In this document: in pieces, positions 24,399 to 27,770 of the stretch
Layout of the letters: every line of letters begins with the position of its first letter
Position numbering within the stretch: position 1 is the stretch's first letter
NCBI GenBank assembly: GCA_964617765.1
Contig: CAZTZY010000033.1
Coordinates: forward strand, 1-27,770
Origin: CAZTZY01 sp964617765
Lineage (GTDB): Bacteria; Pseudomonadota; Gammaproteobacteria; Pseudomonadales; DT-91
Direction of reading: 5' to 3'
DNA: 27,770 bases
Made by a program: the position numbers and the translations under genes
The notes under the pieces: model-generated
What the model was told of the DNA's origin: nothing
The model's input: only the letters and a program-made list of their open reading frames with translations
Database searches by the model: none

Positions 24399-26660
24399 AT
24401 GGCAGGTTTTTTCAGGCAAGTTCGCAGTATCCTTTTAAAATTGGCGTTGGTGGGCATTGCGGTGGTTCTTTTTGCTGCATTTTATATGGATGCCTGGTTG
24501 ATTGAGAAAATTAATGCCAAAAAATGGACTCTACCGGCTGTGGTTTATGCGCGACCGCTGGAGTTGTTTGAGGGGTTACCTTTAAAGCAGGATGAAGTCA
24601 TCCATGAGCTTAAAGCTGCAGGTTATAAAAACAGCCAGAGTACAGCTACAGGCACTTATGATGTTGATGGTAATGTACTGAATATTCGTTTGCGTGCGTT
24701 TAATTTCTGGGATGATAAACAGCCAGCCCAAAACTTGAAGGTGGGTTTTAGTGCATCGGGAGTCAGTGATTTTCGCAGTAGTGAGCGACATTCTTCAGGT
24801 GTACGGCTGGAGCCTATGGAAATAGGCAGGGTTCATACAGAGTCACAGGAAGATCGTTTGCTGGTGAGTTTGAAGGATGCACCACAATCATTGCTGGATG
24901 CGTTGATTATTACCGAAGACAGATATTTTTATAGCCATCATGGTGTATCTTTTCGTGGCATTATTCGTGCGTTATTTGTGAATACTAAAGAGGGTAAGGT
25001 GGTTGAGGGGGCCAGTACGCTGACCCAGCAGTTGATTAAAAATTTCTTTCTGGAATCCAGTAAAAGCTATTCGCGTAAATTGCTGGAAATATCATTGGCA
25101 ATTCTGTTAGAGCTGCATGTTGAAAAAGACGATATTCTCGAAGCCTATATCAACGAAGTATTTGTACTGCAGGATGGCGCCAAAGCGATACACGGTTTTG
25201 GTTTGGCCAGCCAATATCTGTTCGGATTGCCGGTGTCGAGTTTAAATGTTGAACAATCAGCATTGCTGGTGGCAATGCTGAAAGGGCCTTCCTATTATAA
25301 TCCTATGCGTTTTCCGGAGCGGGCTTTTGAGCGCCGTAATCTGGTACTTTCTTTGATGGCCAAAGAAGGTAAATTAACACCGGCAGAAGCGCAACTGGTG
25401 ATGAATAAACCTCTGGGCTTAATCGACAGGGAAGAGATATTAGCCAGTTATCCTGCCTATCTGGATGTGGTGCGCAGGCAATTGCGCCGTGATTATAGCC
25501 ATGAGGCTCTGTCCCTCGATGGTTTGCGGATTTTCACGAATATGGATCCGCAATGGCAGTGGCGTTCTCAGCGTGAATTGCGTCTGGGTGTTGAAAAGCT
25601 GGAAGCTAAATATGGGGCGAAAGCTCAAGACATCGATGGTGCGGTAGTGGTAGTTGATAATGCGACGGGTAATTTGCTGGCAGTAGTTGGCAGCAAGGTG
25701 TCGGGCATGTCAGGGTTTAATCGCGCGCTGGATGCAAAACGCCCTATCGGTTCCTTGGTAAAGCCTGCCATATATCTCACTGCATTACAAAATGGTTATA
25801 CATTGGAAAGCCGGATTTCTGATGCGCCATTAAGTGTAAAGGGCGCAAAAACACCTTGGCGGCCACAGAATTTCGATCATCAATTCCATGGTGAAGTACC
25901 TTTTTATTTGGCCTTGGCAAAATCCTATAATGTTGCATCAGTCAGGTTGGGTATGGGTTTGGGAATTTCCAAAGTGAATAACACGTTGAATAAACTGGGC
26001 GTCGACGAAGAATTACCGCGTCTGCCCTCGTTATTGTTGGGGGCTATTGAGTTAACACCTTTAACCATGGCACAGGTCTATTCCACTATTGCTTCAAAGG
26101 GTTTTTATACCCCGGTACAGAGTATCGAGGAAATAACCGATAGTTCAGGTAAGCCAATAAAACGTTACCCATTTCGTCTGGAGCAACGTTTTAAACCCGA
26201 TGTAATGCACTTGCTGGATTATGGCTTGCGGGCGGTACTGAATGAAGGAACAGGTAATTCGGTCAGGCATCAATTTCGTGAAGATGCAGTTATTGCCGGT
26301 AAAACAGGTACAACCAATGACCAGCGTGACAGCTGGTTTGCGGGTTACGATGCCAATAAACTGGTTGTGGTTTGGCTGGGGCGTGATGATAATGCTCCCT
26401 TGCCAGTCACTGGCGGCAGTGGCGCTTTGCCAATCTGGGCTGATATTATTGCCGCCAATCCGGGCATTGAAGGTGAGACAAATGTACCGGATAATGTACA
26501 TTCTGTATGGATTGATAAAAATACCGGATATCTTTCGGCTGCAGGTTGTGAAGGTGCGATGACAGTTCCCTACATAGAAGGAACTGAACCCTCAGAACAG
26601 GTCGACTGTGCCAAAACCCATAACAAAGTTAACGAATGGTTTGAAAAATGGTTTCAATAA
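24399..26660 (+). CDS. mrcB: Class A penicillin-binding protein 1b (transglycosylase/transpeptidase)
   Basis: Inner-membrane enzyme that polymerises and cross-links peptidoglycan. The 753-aa chain has a very short cytoplasmic tail (about 10 residues), one membrane helix (11-30), a UB2H-like regulatory domain (about 60-145), the GT51 domain with ITEDRYFYSHHGVSFRG (Glu173) and EGASTLTQQLIKN (203-215), and a transpeptidase domain with Ser452-x-x-Lys455 (GSLVKP), Ser509-Tyr-Asn511 and KTGT (635-638). The UB2H region is the docking site for outer-membrane lipoprotein activators in PBP1b enzymes, and a TPR lipoprotein gene overlaps its 3' end. Pseudomonas calls this gene ponB. Confidence 0.96.
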   Translation: MAGFFRQVRSILLKLALVGIAVVLFAAFYMDAWLIEKINAKKWTLPAVVYARPLELFEGLPLKQDEVIHELKAAGYKNSQSTATGTYDVDGNVLNIRLRAFNFWDDKQPAQNLKVGFSASGVSDFRSSERHSSGVRLEPMEIGRVHTESQEDRLLVSLKDAPQSLLDALIITEDRYFYSHHGVSFRGIIRALFVNTKEGKVVEGASTLTQQLIKNFFLESSKSYSRKLLEISLAILLELHVEKDDILEAYINEVFVLQDGAKAIHGFGLASQYLFGLPVSSLNVEQSALLVAMLKGPSYYNPMRFPERAFERRNLVLSLMAKEGKLTPAEAQLVMNKPLGLIDREEILASYPAYLDVVRRQLRRDYSHEALSLDGLRIFTNMDPQWQWRSQRELRLGVEKLEAKYGAKAQDIDGAVVVVDNATGNLLAVVGSKVSGMSGFNRALDAKRPIGSLVKPAIYLTALQNGYTLESRISDAPLSVKGAKTPWRPQNFDHQFHGEVPFYLALAKSYNVASVRLGMGLGISKVNNTLNKLGVDEELPRLPSLLLGAIELTPLTMAQVYSTIASKGFYTPVQSIEEITDSSGKPIKRYPFRLEQRFKPDVMHLLDYGLRAVLNEGTGNSVRHQFREDAVIAGKTGTTNDQRDSWFAGYDANKLVVVWLGRDDNAPLPVTGGSGALPIWADIIAANPGIEGETNVPDNVHSVWIDKNTGYLSAAGCEGAMTVPYIEGTEPSEQVDCAKTHNKVNEWFEKWFQ

Positions 26661-27100
26661 AATACAACAAACGTTTGGCATTATTGGCTTTTATTACACT
26701 GTTCACGGCGTGTAGTTCAACTTCGGGGCCTGAATCCAGCGCATCAAAAAAACCAGTCGATATTTATGATGCGCTCAAGAACAACAATGTCCAATATGCC
26801 ACAGAAGAGACAAAAGAAGTTAAGGGTAGTCCGGAATATGTGCGGACGAATATGGCAGAAGCCAGGGCATCCTATTTTCGCAGGGAAATTGATAAAGCCA
26901 AAAAAATCTGTAAGCGAATTCTTAGTGTCGCTCCTTCGGCGACAGAAGCTTATTACTGGTTGGCGCGTATAGCCGTTGATGAAGGGGATTTTCAAAAAGC
27001 CTATGATCTGGCTTCAAAGGGCTTATTAACTGCCAAAGAGCCTAACATGAAAACCGAGTTGGAAAATATCAAGAAAATGACACAAATGGGTGCTCGTTAA
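26648..27100 (+). CDS. TPR lipoprotein, candidate LpoP-type activator of PBP1b
   Basis: A 150-aa lipoprotein. The signal sequence ends with lipobox LFTAC (Cys22), followed by Ser, which permits outer-membrane sorting. After a low-complexity linker, residues about 70-140 form TPR-like helices (ARASYFRREIDKAKKICKRI and AYYWLARIAVDEGDFQKAYD). Pseudomonas aeruginosa LpoP is a TPR lipoprotein that activates PBP1b. Here the gene overlaps mrcB by 13 bases, so translation is probably coupled. The functional call is inference from context and architecture; a general TPR lipoprotein is the alternative. Confidence 0.75.
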   Translation: MVSIKYNKRLALLAFITLFTACSSTSGPESSASKKPVDIYDALKNNNVQYATEETKEVKGSPEYVRTNMAEARASYFRREIDKAKKICKRILSVAPSATEAYYWLARIAVDEGDFQKAYDLASKGLLTAKEPNMKTELENIKKMTQMGAR

Positions 27101-27106
27101 GTATTC

Positions 27107-27697
27107 ATGAGTATGCTTTCCAGCGAACTGATCAAGCAGCATGCGCATCAGTTCGTAGCACAAAAAAAATGGTATAGGGCATTAAGCCAGCGCGCAGCCG
27201 TTGCTATTATTGTGCAAGAACATCCTGATCTGGGCCCGGCATTTTTAATGATACAGCGAGCCGAGCGTGAAGGTGACCCGTGGTCAGGTCAAATGGCTTT
27301 TCCAGGGGGCAAGCATGATACCGATGACCAACACATTACCCATACGGCTTTGCGAGAAATAGAAGAAGAGTTAGGCGTGCCGGGCAAGCTCTTGCATCGA
27401 TTCGGGCGTTTATCCGATATTCTTGCAAGGCCTTACCGAATCCAGCAAAAGCCCATGGTAGTTTCTCCCTTATTGTTTGAGCCGCTAAAGCCTCTCCGCT
27501 TTCGCCCCAATGAAGAAGTGGCGGATGTAATATGGGTACCGATCGACTATTTTACTGAGCCATCACATCGTCAAGTTATCAGCTGGAATAAACACGGAGT
27601 GCAGTTGGAGTTGCCGTGTTATTACTACAAGGATAAAAAAATCTGGGGTTTATCGCTATTGATGATTGATGAGTTTATGCAGGAATTATTGCTTTAA
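27107..27697 (+). CDS. Nudix hydrolase, CoA pyrophosphatase type
   Basis: A 196-aa Nudix protein. LMIQRAEREGDPWSGQ leads into FPGGKHD (65-71), the order seen in NudL/CoA-diphosphatase enzymes (LLTxR...GxxxFPGG). The Nudix helix ends REIEEELGV (83-91), matching REUXEEXGU; Asp stands near the usual first Glu. It probably splits CoA or a similar nucleotide diphosphate, releasing 3',5'-ADP; other Nudix substrates are possible. It starts 6 bases after the lipoprotein stop. A second ATG two codons on could also be used. The last 73 bases of the window after it show nothing recognisable. Confidence 0.9.
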   Translation: MSMLSSELIKQHAHQFVAQKKWYRALSQRAAVAIIVQEHPDLGPAFLMIQRAEREGDPWSGQMAFPGGKHDTDDQHITHTALREIEEELGVPGKLLHRFGRLSDILARPYRIQQKPMVVSPLLFEPLKPLRFRPNEEVADVIWVPIDYFTEPSHRQVISWNKHGVQLELPCYYYKDKKIWGLSLLMIDEFMQELLL

Positions 27698-27770
27698 TTC
27701 ATTGTTATATATTGTGTGTCAAATATTAATGGAATAATAATTTAACGCCAACTGCAATTGAGGTTATTTC

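Overview
The window is a dense stretch of a gammaproteobacterial chromosome of moderate GC. The best clue to its origin is gene order. On the minus strand, dsbD, aroQ-accB-accC, prmA, a zinc-ribbon DUF3426 gene, dusB-fis, purH-purD and a RetS-type hybrid sensor kinase follow one another in the arrangement known from Pseudomonas. The ponB/mrcB gene followed by a TPR lipoprotein also recalls Pseudomonas. A relative of the Pseudomonadales/Cellvibrionales is therefore likely, but no genus can be named from the sequence. No rRNA, tRNA, CRISPR array, prophage or complete insertion sequence is visible.

Layout. 1-516 (minus): the N-terminal 172 codons of a class I adenylate cyclase homologue, running off the left edge, with its catalytic Ser/Asp residues replaced. 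517-915: non-coding, holding a perfect hairpin and a 110-bp inverted-repeat element that ends exactly at the psd stop codon. 916-2594 (minus): a two-domain rhodanese and phosphatidylserine decarboxylase (psd). 2725-3813 (minus): a GT-B glycosyltransferase. 3981-4165 (plus): a frameshifted N-terminal remnant of a cation P-type ATPase. 4194-7775 (minus): an accessory operon of an Old Yellow Enzyme family oxidoreductase, a polytopic membrane protein with GT-C-like features and a zinc-ribbon methyltransferase. 7838-10669 (minus): the RetS-like sensor, which lacks the phospho-acceptor histidine. 10608-21561 (minus): the conserved core block of purine synthesis (purD, purH), nucleoid protein Fis, tRNA dihydrouridine synthase, ribosomal protein L11 methylation, fatty-acid initiation (accB, accC), shikimate pathway (aroQ) and periplasmic reductant supply (dsbD). 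21713-23213 (plus): a PCuAC copper chaperone and a DUF2333 protein. 23281-24279 (minus): a PfkB-family adenosine kinase. 24399-27697 (plus): class A penicillin-binding protein PBP1b, a TPR lipoprotein likely to be its LpoP-type activator, and a CoA-type Nudix hydrolase.

Most of the window is housekeeping. The points most worth attention are two apparent catalytically dead signalling proteins (the adenylate cyclase homologue and the RetS-like kinase), intrinsic terminators that overlap coding sequence (accC stop codon; 5' end of retS), two palindromic repeat elements, the P-type ATPase remnant and the small glycosyltransferase/methyltransferase accessory cluster. I found no clear-cut new defence or mobile system.
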